Part shown: piece after piece, positions 12,701 through 21,312 of the stretch
How the letters are laid out: each line of letters begins with the position of its first letter
How positions within the stretch are numbered: the stretch's first letter is position 1
NCBI GenBank assembly: GCA_033782935.1
Contig: JAWQEG010001335.1
Span: 1 to 64,000, forward strand
Direction of reading: 5' to 3'
Length of the DNA: 64,000 bases
DNA from: Petrolisthes cinctipes
Taxonomy: Eukaryota > Arthropoda > Malacostraca > Decapoda > Porcellanidae
Translations under genes and position numbers: made by a program
The notes under the pieces: model-generated
Seen by the model: only the letters and a program-made list of their open reading frames with translations
Told to the model about the DNA's origin: nothing
Database searches by the model: none

Positions 12701-13333
12701 CGGTTGTACTTGAAAGGCTATCTTTTTATTTAGTATATTTGCATGTATTCAATGCATTGTACAAAGAATTATATTTTATTACATTTATATATTTCAAATC
12801 AAATATTATAATTTTATTTATTTCCGATAGTCATTTCAGACAGACGGTAAGGGAAAATGTAAGGAAACTCTATATAGCTACGAATATAATAAAGGTTAAG
12901 AACCACTCACTGTCTTAGAGTGACTGTGTGGTTGGGTGGGGGGAGGGTCAGGGGAGAAGCTGCTGGATGAGAAGTGTGGGGAGGAAGGGAGGGAAGGAAG
13001 GAAGGAAGGGGCATAGTGGGGTGGGTGGGGGGTATAACAAAGAAGATGCCGTGGGGATGTCAGTACCACACCAGCCCCCACCCCCCACCCCCACCATTGT
13101 TTAGGGGAGGAAGGGGAGGGGGGTGCGTTTGGAGGAGGGCGAGGTGAAGGTAGTATGTATGTTAGTACGTACGATCTGTAGAGATGTGTGGATTGAAGGA
13201 AGGAAGTGAGGAAGTAAATGAGTAAGGAAGGAAAGAGGGAAGTAGAGGATAAAGGAAAGAAAAGAAGGAAGGAAGGAAATGATTGAGGTAGGATGGAGAG
13301 AAAAAATGGAGAAAGTAAGTGGAAAGGCAGGAT

Positions 13334-13408
<75 letters not shown>

Positions 13409-15431
13409 GAGCAAAATCATGTATAGTTATAGATGAACAAACAAACAAACAAAGTTGTAAACAAATACATAAACATCCAGATCAAACAGAAACAAATAGC
13501 AACAACAATAATTCGTATATTTTTCGGGGCTATATTTAATCTCGATCCACCCACAAACACACAGCCGGCACACCTGACTCCCAGTGACGTGAATAGATAG
13601 AGATACTGTGATTCACTCTATATATTTCTTTCCCTCCCATTTTCATTCCCTCACTCCCTCCTCGCTTCCTCTTTCCCTCCCATTTTCATTCCCTCACTCC
13701 CTCCTCTCTTCTCTCATTTCTTGCTCAGGCTTCCTCTTTCCCTCCTATTTTCATTCCCTCCTCCCTTCTCTCCTTTATTGCTCAGGCTTCCTCTTTCCCT
13801 CCTATTTTCATTCCCCCACTCCCTCCTCTCCTTTCTTGCTCAGGCTTCCTCTTTCCCTCCCATTTTCATTCCCTCCTCCCTTCTCTCCATTCTTGCTCAG
13901 GCTTCCTCTTTCCCTCCCATTTTCATTCTCTCACTCTCTCCTCCATTCTCTCCTTTCTTGCTCAGGCTTCCTCTTTCCCTCCCATTTTCATTCCATCCCC
14001 TCACTCCCTTCTCTCCATTCTTGCTCAGGCTTCCTCTTTCCCTCCCATTTTCATTCCCTCACTCCCTCCTCCCTTCTCTCCTTTCTTGCTCAGGCTTCCT
14101 CTTTCCCTCCCATTTTCATTCCCTCATTCCCTCCTTCTCTTCTCTCCATTCTTGCTCAGGCTTCCTCTTTCCCTCCCATTTTCATTCCCTCACTCCCTCC
14201 TCCCTTCTCTCCTTTCTCGCTCAGGCTTCCTCTTTCCTTCTCTTCTTGGTAAAGGGAGGAAAGCGAAGAACTGAAGAGAGAGGAAAGAATTCTAAGGATA
14301 TTTTTTTTCTAGCCATAGTAGCACAAGTTACTTATTCATGAATAATCAGAAAAAAGCAACAGCGATTATTATGTTGGTGGCTTTATATCATTATGGAGAT
14401 CATGATTTTGTTTTGGCACTACTAAATACTTTAAATGTAAAGATAATTATTTGTACTCACTAGCATTTTATTAAGATACAAAATATCCTGTATTCTTAGT
14501 CATTTCAATTTTATATTCGTATACAGTGTTGTATAACAAAACTGAATTCTTTATCTTTCTAATACTATTATACTGTACTCTGAAAGCTTTGTAATAAATT
14601 GATTACCATTATTATTACTTATTACTTTTACACCATGTCTGTCAGCCACTTAATAATTTTGTAACTTTGTCAGTGAAAAGAAAAGTGAAATATAAAGAAT
14701 TCAGTTTTGTGTATTTTGTGGACTGTGCTCTGCCTATTCACGTCATGGTTACCCTCGCGCATCCAACCAAACCCGAATATACTTTATAATCTCCTCAATA
14801 TTTCACGCCTAAATCCCGCCCAAACATTCAATTATACTACTTAGGCTACATCTTCAATCTCTTATCTATACTCACCTCACCTGTCCACTGCGTATCGTTG
14901 CTTGATGCGCGGATAAACACCGATAGGCGAGAGACTAATAAGGGAACCACAGCACCAACATTGCTATCCAACACCATTCTAGACACAGTGACAAAAATCA
15001 TAACTAGAAGAACTGGAGTGTAAACATTGCAGATGATGTGAGCGAGACCGATACTGCTGTCATCTTTGAGACATATCAGGCAGTACAGAATCTCTTCTAT
15101 CTCGCTCGCAGTCTCACGAGATACGAGACGATTTCATTCTCCTCATTCACAGTCATTCAATCTTTTTTTCATCGAACTTGTTTTCCCTCCCCTCTGGAAC
15201 CTGGGCAAATACCAAAAAGGCACCCAATTCTTTAATCCGCTACAGGTGAAGTGTCGTATAGATTGAGATAAGGAAAATAACAATAGAAAGAGGAGAGTGC
15301 ATGAGTATCGGGAAAATCCGTGTTTCGGTAGTGAAGGAGAAATTAAGATATTTGCTTCTTCTATGTCGCGCTAACTCTATTCTCATTTTATTCCCTTACA
15401 GGAGGAAGAGATGGCCAGCCAGGAGCAGTAA
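6539..15431 (+). CDS. sNPF: Short neuropeptide F precursor (5'-partial, three exons)
   Basis: Precursor of amidated RLRF peptides, secreted by neurons and acting on G-protein-coupled sNPF receptors. Coding exons are 6539-6699, 8239-8334 and 15402-15431 (TAA at 15429), with CAG acceptors and GTGAGT donors; all junctions between them are phase 0. Exon one encodes RRAPPSMRLRFGKR and later SMPSLRLRFGKR; exon two encodes DSRTPALRLRFGKR. Gly followed by a dibasic site predicts APPSMRLRFamide, SMPSLRLRFamide (or an extended DMGWQVAQR form) and DSRTPALRLRFamide, as in decapod sNPF. The last exon adds EEEMASQEQ and stop; it rests only on the splice site and frame, so it is less certain. An AATAAA lies at 15644. 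The signal-peptide exon is not seen and probably lies upstream of the window. Peptide identity is very secure. Confidence 0.9.
6702..7200. repeat. GT-rich minisatellite in sNPF intron
   Basis: Six or seven imperfect copies of a unit of roughly 50-75 bp built around GGTGTGGATGAATGTAGGGA and GGTGTGGATTAGTGAGTACT. It begins only a few bases after the splice donor at 6700. The unit length varies through loss or gain of short GTGTGGGAAG blocks. Long frames on both strands are artefacts. Confidence 0.9.
7366..7524. repeat. TG microsatellite in sNPF intron
   Basis: About 160 bp of (TG)n with a short GAGAGAGAGA island and a few TTTG interruptions. Confidence 0.95.
7525..8238. other. sNPF intron, no gene seen
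   Basis: AT-rich intron with CA blocks at about 7890-7906 and 7944-7980 and a (TTA)n run at about 8048-8080. The last 100 bases form a strong CT-rich tract (CCTCCCTCC type) ending in the exon acceptor CCCTACAG at 8231-8238. Confidence 0.7.
8344..8706. repeat. GA, TG and CA microsatellites directly after an sNPF splice donor
   Basis: (GA)n at 8344-8396 starts about 10 bases after the donor of the second sNPF exon. It is followed by (TG)n at 8456-8501 and three CA blocks separated by AAAGTCAACCCCCTCC. The frame stays open from the exon through the GA repeat until about 8760, which is an artefact of reading the intron. Confidence 0.9.
8812..9341. repeat. GGAA-rich minisatellite in sNPF intron
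   Basis: About 15 copies of a 30-40-bp unit made of (GGAA)3-4, GGGGGAGTTG and TTGGTTGGTGGA. All three forward frames and the reverse frames are open, giving spurious Gly/Lys-rich and Pro/Ser-rich proteins of up to 301 aa. Confidence 0.95.
9391..9500. repeat. GA then TG microsatellite
   Basis: (GA)n with a short G-run in the middle, ending in (TG)n. Another GA block occupies 9711-9754. Confidence 0.95.
10243..10480. mobile_element. TA-flanked MITE (CAGTCGTGGAC ends)
   Basis: A 238-bp element flanked by TA with short inverted ends CAGTCGTGGACA and TGTCCACGACTG. No coding capacity. A (TGTA)n run abuts the left side. Confidence 0.8.
10585..10880. repeat. Purine-rich GGA tract
   Basis: Almost pure purine on the plus strand (GGAGGA, GAAGAGGAA), giving Ser/Phe/Pro-rich minus-strand frames that are not genes. 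It could adopt triplex-type structure. Confidence 0.8.
10881..11404. other. sNPF intron, no gene seen
   Basis: Mixed-composition DNA with GGAGGA-rich patches. TATATAAG at 11286 has no supporting exon. No repeat family was recognised. Confidence 0.5.
11405..11615. mobile_element. TA MITE related to 1991 and 36900
   Basis: The right end, ATTATGGCTCGTGACTG followed by TAC, is clear and inverted relative to the left end of the 36900 copy. The interior (TTTCGAACCATCCGACGCAC, CAATTACAAAGCTTATCCTG, GAAACAAGCGTGGATAC) matches the elements at 1991 and 36900. The left end is degraded (CTGTCACG near 11412), so that boundary is approximate. Confidence 0.65.
11941..12128. mobile_element. Foldback MITE nested in the hAT element
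   Basis: A 188-bp near-palindrome with arms of about 75 bp: CACTCAGGTCAGATGTTGTG on the left, CACAACTTCTGACCGCGAGTG on the right, continuing inward through CAGGAATCAGGACACAAC-type pairing. A TA flanks the right side. Confidence 0.8.
12131..12209. mobile_element. Small foldback MITE adjoining the previous one
   Basis: The arms TTACCAGCACTTATAA and TTATAAGTGCTGGCAACTG face each other across about 40 bp, bounded by TA. It abuts the preceding element, so one may have inserted at the other's edge. Confidence 0.65.
13333..13405. repeat. GA microsatellite
   Basis: About 36 GA units in the last sNPF intron, preceded by a GGAA-rich purine tract (about 12960-13330). Confidence 0.95.
13621..14240. repeat. 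66-bp pyrimidine minisatellite ending in CAGG, about nine copies
   Basis: Tandem units of 57-66 bp. Each runs CTTCCTCTTTCCCTCCCATT, TTCATTCCCTCACTCCCTCC, then a TCTCTCCTTTCTTGCTCAGG ending. Length differences arise from loss of short CTC blocks. Every unit ends in a long pyrimidine tract plus CAGG. The Ser/Phe/Pro frames of 214 and 206 aa are artefacts. Confidence 0.95.
14260..15400. other. sNPF intron, no gene seen
   Basis: AT-rich intron sequence up to the acceptor CCCTTACAG before 15402. No repeat family or coding exon was recognised; the short open frames lack domain features. Confidence 0.6.
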
Positions 15432-15680
15432 GAGAGAAGCAGAAGCAGAAGAAGATATAGAAACAGTAGCGAGGTCCCCACTCCACAACCAATACCACCA
15501 CCACCAATACCCTCAGGACAGCTTCCCACTTTTTCCCGCCAACCACCAACACCAAATACCGCCACCACAAATACCCACCCGAGGGACCTACACTATAAAG
15601 ACGCATATTACTATATACACAAACTAATAATAGCATAATGTACAATAAAGTAGCTACTGTATTCCTCTGTAATAATAAAC
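15432..15680 (+). other. Probable sNPF 3' untranslated region
   Basis: Follows the TAA at 15429-15431 and contains AATAAA at 15644-15649. The assignment depends on the last coding exon being correct. Confidence 0.5.
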
Positions 15681-16070
15681 TGACCATCGTGTGGCAAAAA
15701 CAAGCGAGTATACCCCTCTACATTCTATAATAATAATAATCTTTAGGCCTGTATTCTACACTTGACAACAAAACAATATAGACGAGTGCGGCGTAAAAAT
15801 CGCACCAATTAATTCCTTGAGAAATCTAAAACATTCTCTCAGGACATGAATGAACCCGCTACACCGAGAATATAATTATAGACCATGAACTAACTAATTA
15901 ACTAACTAAACTAACTAACTAACTATAACTAACTAACTTGCAGCAGGCGAGATTATATGCGAACTTTTTTTGTTACCTCGTCTCGCCCCAGTGTGTGTAT
16001 CTTGTATCACGATAGAGTTAATGATGTTACTTATTAGCATGAATAGGCTACCTACCTAACTCGACCTCAC

Positions 16071-16096
16071 CTAACCTAACCTAACCTAACCTAACC
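16071..16096. repeat. Interstitial CCTAA telomere-type repeat
   Basis: Five uninterrupted copies of CTAAC (the arthropod TTAGG telomere repeat on the other strand). Shorter copies appear near 28918 and at the right edge of the window (about 63976-64000). Confidence 0.8.
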
Positions 16097-16539
16097 TTCA
16101 TAGAGAGTATAATATTATTGTACTGTCACTGAACTGGTGTACGATACTGATTCCTCCTCCACAATGTTGCCACTATAATTATTGCACTAATTGGAGATAA
16201 TTGTTTAGTGACATAGAAGGTTATAGAGGAATCCGTAGCGTTCAGTTTGTCGACAGCATAATTATTAGTAAACAATAAGTTGTAACCCTAGCTCCTTCCT
16301 TTAATTAAGCTCACAATATACTTACTTACCCAAGCCAGTGACTGCATAATTAAACAATGAATAACGATAGAGTGGAACAAGAAGGAGCAGGAGGAGTAGG
16401 AGGAGCAGAGAGACAGTTAGTTTGCATACCGGTAATGAGTGAATTAAGTTGTCCGTAGATGGCGTGGGAGTAGCCTATGCATTTTCTTCCATTTCGTGTT
16501 TGATCATAAAAGCCATAAGTGACAACACATTTTTTGTCC

Positions 16540-16588
16540 TCTCTCTCTCTCTCTCTCATACACACACACACAAACCATCGCTCCCCCC

Positions 16589-16632
<44 letters not shown>
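16540..16632. repeat. CT and CA microsatellites
   Basis: (CT)n, (CA)n, a C-run and (CT)n in succession. Confidence 0.95.
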
Positions 16633-16633
<1 letters not shown>

Positions 16634-16639
16634 TGATTA

Positions 16640-18016
16640 CGTCTGTTGTTGTGGAGATCATGACGACACAACAAACTTTGAGTAGCCTACATGACTTGAA
16701 ATTTACGTAAACTGCAGCACGCTATTGTATTCTTTTAAACACAACACATCAGTCAATGTTGTTTGCACGTCTCCTGAACTTCGCAATAAAAACACCCAAG
16801 TCATTGCTCTTGCTCATTCACTCCCTCCTACTAGCTGCTACTATTGGGACAACTGTGGCCATAGAAGAATCAAATTGTACAGCTGTCGAGTTTAAAAAGT
16901 ATATAAACGCAGGATTCATGGCACTTAATTCTTGACTCATCTTAATTGAGTGTTCTGGTTGTTGAGAATAATAATCGCCATAACTGTTGTATGTCTACCT
17001 GCTGGCTGTACATTATATAAGTGTATTGTATATCATTATATCCTTCACACATCTGTAATAATCGACATGGTGGAGGCTGGGTTTTAAAACTATAATTATA
17101 TGTATCATGAAAGATTCTGTGGCCAGTAGTTTGTCCTTTACCGACACACACACACACACACACACTACGGGGTATTTATTCCCTTAATAAATTTTAGGGT
17201 TATGACGCCCCTCTGCTCCCGGGCCAACCCCTACTATATCCTATCTCCAACTGCCGCTGTCTTTCCTTTCCTTTGCGCTTCCTGTCCCTCTTTTCTGTCA
17301 CATTCTCCCTTCTCTGGTACACGGCGTTTCTATCCTAACACAGACTTTATAATTTGATCTCCTGCACACTCATTTTTAACGATCCTGTACTCAACAACAA
17401 CAACATGAACAACAGCAAAAAAATAAAAATAAACGTGGCAAAAGAAGTACGATTGCACCCAAACAAACAACAAACACGATATGCAAACACAGCGAAAAAA
17501 AAGGAAAGAAAATCATGCAGCAATAAGAAAAAAAAAAAAAAAATCTACAACAAAGATTTAAAAACACGATGACAAAAACTGAACAGAAACACCACAACGT
17601 CAAAAATTAAAAGCAAAAATACATGTAACTATATACCACATTAAAAACACAGTTACATCATATAAAAAAAGTACAAATGCATTAACCAAAACAACAACAA
17701 CAACAACAACAAATATATAACTCGAACAAAGCAAGCATTAATCTGACCCAACAACCTGTGTATTGTAAAACAGTCTATTGTGATAAAGCACCACTGGTAT
17801 ATAGGCTAATATTACTGTTACACAAATTCAATAATAAATAACACCAGAGTATGACAAAACTGATTTCTGTCTGTGTGTGTGTGTGTGTGTGTACTTGCCA
17901 AATTGAATCCTTACATAATAAAAATCTTGACATGACTGAATGAATCAAGCTTGTAATAGATCCTGTACGTGTGTGTGTGTGACAAAAATAATATGAATCA
18001 AACTTGTATTACCTCC

Positions 18017-18048
<32 letters not shown>

Positions 18049-18530
18049 TTCTTTCCATCACCAGTAGAAAACCTTTTGTCAGTAGAGAACATTGAACTTA
18101 ACCACTGAGTTTCTCTGCTGGGGTCTCCTGTACGCCTCCTCACTCATCCTTAGCTAACTAACTATAACACCTATGTGAAATTAACAAGACTTTCATTATT
18201 GTGTACTATGTTATTTGAAGTAAAAATAAAACACACAGACAAAAAAAGAATTATTGGTCTTGATATTTTTTGCGGGTATCAGCCTACGTTGTCAGTAGAG
18301 CAATATGAAATTTATGTACCATGAGATAAAATAAATTTATTTTGTTTTGATTGTGTATTTCATTTACCCATAAAGAGAGACGGAGCTGAAAGGATGAACC
18401 TGTTATGTGATTAATAATAATAATAATAATAATAATAGCAGTTATATGGTTAATAAGGGGGGAGACATGTTAGACTTACTGTACATAGAAAGATTGTTAA
18501 TTTTAGTTTGAAGTGTAATTGGGTATTGGG
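16640..18530. other. No gene seen
   Basis: AT-rich DNA with short microsatellites: CA at 17146-17164, poly(A) at 17528-17543, (CAA)n at 17690-17711, TG at 17874-17892 and 18018-18041, (AAT)n at 18412-18436. A TATATAAA at 16900 has no associated exon. Confidence 0.6.
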
Positions 18531-18535
18531 TTAGA

Positions 18536-19586
18536 CATGACTGTGTTGACTGAGAATAATTTTCATAAGATTGCAAAAGTGATTGAGAGCAATGGGATAA
18601 AAAAGCACAATGAAATTTTGGAAAAGATCACAGCCAGAATTCATGAGTTGATCAAAAGATGCCTCTGAAGTAAAAAAAACATACGTGTAAGTTCAGATGA
18701 ATCTTGTTCAAAAAGTTGTTTTACAGCAAACTATTGGCTATTGTTTTGTGGATACTGGTTATGTTGTTGATGATATTATTCTTAGCAAAACTTGTACAGT
18801 ATGCACACTAACTTAGACTTTAGCTGACATGAAGCGGGACATCTATGCCACCGTCTATCACTACTGCAGCGCTGACCAGAAGCCACAACATAGCAGCTGT
18901 CCTGTGGGAACAACGTCTTGGTGTTTTAACCAGAGGGCAGTTGCTAATGATGAAGTACCAGGACCCCATGAAGAGAACAGAAAGACATTCATCCGTGAAG
19001 ATGTACTCATTCATATCATTCCTATAAACAGTACCAAAGAATAGCTATTGTACAGATCTACTACTGAAATGCAAAGGTACAGTTGGCGGCAAAAGTCGTG
19101 TCGCCTCACTCAGCACGTCTTCAACGATAACATAAAAGTTAGGCATCAAATAAACACATCCATCATGCAAAATTACAATATCCAGGGGGTAAATTAGTAA
19201 ACTACTCTGAGTTTTCATTTTACGAGCCTGTGAAGCTTATATTTCCATACTGTACTTCATGATTTGGTTGATGTGGCTACACGACATTTGCCGCTGACTG
19301 TACAACACAAAATGCAAATGAGAGTCTCCACAGTGTTTTGTGGAACTTCATACCTAAAACAAAATTCTTTCAATAAAAAGAAATCAGTACTGTGTATGTA
19401 GCATTGGGTGTAACAAAATTCAGTTTGGGAGAAGTTGTGTCAAGAGTGGAGGGGATTGGGAATATTGGCATGACTGTAGCCAAGAAAATTAATGCCAAAA
19501 AGTTAAAGGTGATGCCAGCAATAGAAAAAAAATATATGAGAAAAAAAAAAAAAAGCACAGAGGAAACACAAAGAAGAAGCGAGTAA
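18536..19586 (+). pseudogene. Decayed Mutator-like transposase interrupted by a MITE
   Basis: Remnant of a transposase-type protein family that I recognise from crustacean and other arthropod genomes (annotated there, to my knowledge, as a Mutator-like transposase domain). Surviving blocks in order: IAKVIESNGIKKHNEIL (about 18565), a degraded VSSDESCSKSCFTANYWLL (about 18690), MKRDIYATVYHYCSADQKPQ then CPVGTTSWCFNQRAVAN (18829-18960), and QNANESLHSVLWNFIPKTKF (about 19312-19370), then a Lys-rich tail. It contains stops and deletions. A MITE (19080-19300) sits between CKG and the QNANES block; the frames on its two sides are in register once the MITE and one TA are ignored. Not functional. The family name is from recall, without a search. 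Confidence 0.75.
19080..19300. mobile_element. TA-flanked MITE inserted in the Mutator-like remnant
   Basis: A 221-bp element flanked by TA, with inverted ends CAGTTGGCGGCAAAAGTCGT and ACGACATTTGCCGCTGACTG. A truncated sister in opposite orientation lies at 58104-58290. Confidence 0.9.
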
Positions 19587-19901
19587 CAAGAGGATATGAA
19601 GCGGGAGGCGGAAAAATGTAGCTGCTCTTTCTTATGCATTAATATTTTTTGCTTGTACAATTTTTTTTAATTACTGTATGACACTGAAAAATAAATAGAT
19701 AAATAACACCACTGCTGGAATCAAGAGTTTATTATATATTTTTACTGATATTATTTATTTATTATTTCATTTATATATTTCTTTATGTAGGTTACCTGAG
19801 CAAGAATATTTCAAGGTGTACTGTATGAACGAACGGTGCGGAAGGCAATAATTTTGTATAAGCATTTATTAAACTTAGTGGAGACTATTTTGTGACTTAT
19901 G

Positions 19902-20033
19902 TAACCTTGTATTCATGAGCAACAAGGGAGTTTTTCAGGGATTTTGGAGAAGCTACACCAGAGATACTAACCTTGTATTCATGAGCAACACAGGAGTTTT
20001 TCAGGGATTTTGGAGAAGCTACACCAGAGACAC
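19902..20033. repeat. Two-copy 66-bp tandem duplication
   Basis: TAACCTTGTATTCATGAGCA begins each copy and AGAAGCTACACCAGAGA ends each. The copies differ at a handful of positions. Confidence 0.9.
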
Positions 20034-20395
20034 AACTATGATTACATTTTGAAGTGCGAGAACTCAACTACTGTACCATATAATTTACCAAGAAATCATT
20101 AAAAATACAAATTTCGTTCTATTATAATTAAAATTGGTGGATATATTGTTAATTGCATGGCCTTTAACACAATACAAACAGATTTTAAATACCTCCATTA
20201 TTTAAATTTTAAACAATTAAAGTTTGAGAAAAAGTTTCTTTTTTTATTTATTTTTTTATTATTGCTGTAGGGCATAAAAAACAAAAACGTATACTTTTAT
20301 GATTACTAGGCTACTGTCCTGTGAAAAAAATATATACTGTAATTTTGGGCCATGCATATGACATGCCATGACATGACATGACTGGGTAATTCTGA

Positions 20396-21312
20396 TTGCT
20401 GGAGAATAAAGTCAGAATATCTATCTATTTATTGCCAGATGCCTTAATCCCCGAAGCTTCGGGGTTGCCACAAATGAATCGCCTCCATGAACCCCTGTTC
20501 CCCGTTAACTGGCGTCCCTCCTCCCTCACATACCTCTCAACTCCATCCCTCCACCTCACTCTCGGTCTGCCCCTCCCCCTCACTCTCGTACATACACTCT
20601 CTTAATTAACCAACCTCTCGCTTCCCATACGCTCCACATGACCGAACAACCTCAAGGTGTTCCTTTTCACACTCTCCAACACGTCCACACCCACACCACA
20701 CTGCTCCCGTATCTCTTCATTCGTCAGTCTGTCTCTCCATGTCACTCCACACGCACTTCTAAGATAGCTCATTTCCACCCATCTAACTCTCGATTTGTCT
20801 TTTCATCATTGTCCACGTTTCACTCCCGTATGTCAGTGTCGGGATTACCACACTATCATGTAGCGTTTTCTTCACTTCCATACTCATCCTCCTATTCCTT
20901 ATCACTGCTTTCAGTGTTCCTATAATCCTCTTCCCCTGTTGTACCTTCTCTCGCATCTCATCCTCTAACCTCCCATCTTTACTCATCACACTGCCGAAAT
21001 ACTTAAATGAGCTGACATTCTCCATAACCTGTCCATTTAACCTCACTTCACAACCTGTGGTTGTACCCTTTTCAAATACCATAACTTTTCTCTTCACTAC
21101 ATTCACCTTCAGGTTCCGTTTCTCGCACACATCTCCAAACATATTCACCAATCCCTGTAACTCCCACTCATCGTTACTCAGCAGAACTGTATCATCAGCA
21201 AACAGCAGCACAGGCAACTTACACTCACTCCCCTCCCTTATCAGAGATACACCAACACCCACTGCTCTTCCCTGTATTTCCTTCATAACTCCATCCATAA
21301 AGACAACCTAAA
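20396..21312 (-). pseudogene. Truncated LINE (non-LTR retrotransposon) reverse transcriptase
   Basis: The minus strand carries the C-terminal half of a LINE reverse transcriptase. The catalytic FADDTVLLSNDEWELQGLVN motif lies near 21190, followed by KRNLKVNVVKRKVMVFEK and TLTYGSETWTMMKRQ (RT palm and thumb region). Just after this, at about 20785, a frameshift moves the reading to a second frame with RVRWVEMSYLRSACGVTWRD and LRLFGHVERMGSERLVN, the usual LINE C-terminal tail, which then meets stops. The 5' half (endonuclease and N-terminal RT) is missing, as in most 5'-truncated insertions. Inactive. The clade was not determined. Confidence 0.9.

Larger units (their letters stand above)
11828..12912. 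mobile_element. Decayed hAT element with 8-bp target duplication
   Basis: Starts CAGTGGTTCTTAACC and ends with the inverse GGTTAAGAACCACTCACTG (the right end carries an extra 4 bases). It is flanked on both sides by TCTTAGAG (11820-11827 and 12913-12920), an 8-bp target site duplication diagnostic of the hAT superfamily. Around 12430-12600 the plus strand carries a broken remnant of the hAT C-terminal dimerisation region: FPQLAERPLKVLVPLATTYL followed by a stop, then after a frameshift HIQTKARNGLDASDDMPVA. No intact transposase. Two younger foldback MITEs are nested inside. The insertion lies in the last sNPF intron. Confidence 0.85.

Noticed and set aside
13608..14341. Ser/Phe/Leu-rich frames of 206-214 aa
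   Set aside because: Translations of the pyrimidine minisatellite in the last sNPF intron.
16899..16907. TATATAAA as a promoter
   Set aside because: No initiator, exon or open frame follows; expected by chance in AT-rich DNA.
20783..21298. 171-aa reverse transcriptase frame as a working gene
   Set aside because: Lacks the 5' half of a LINE and breaks by frameshift and stops directly downstream.
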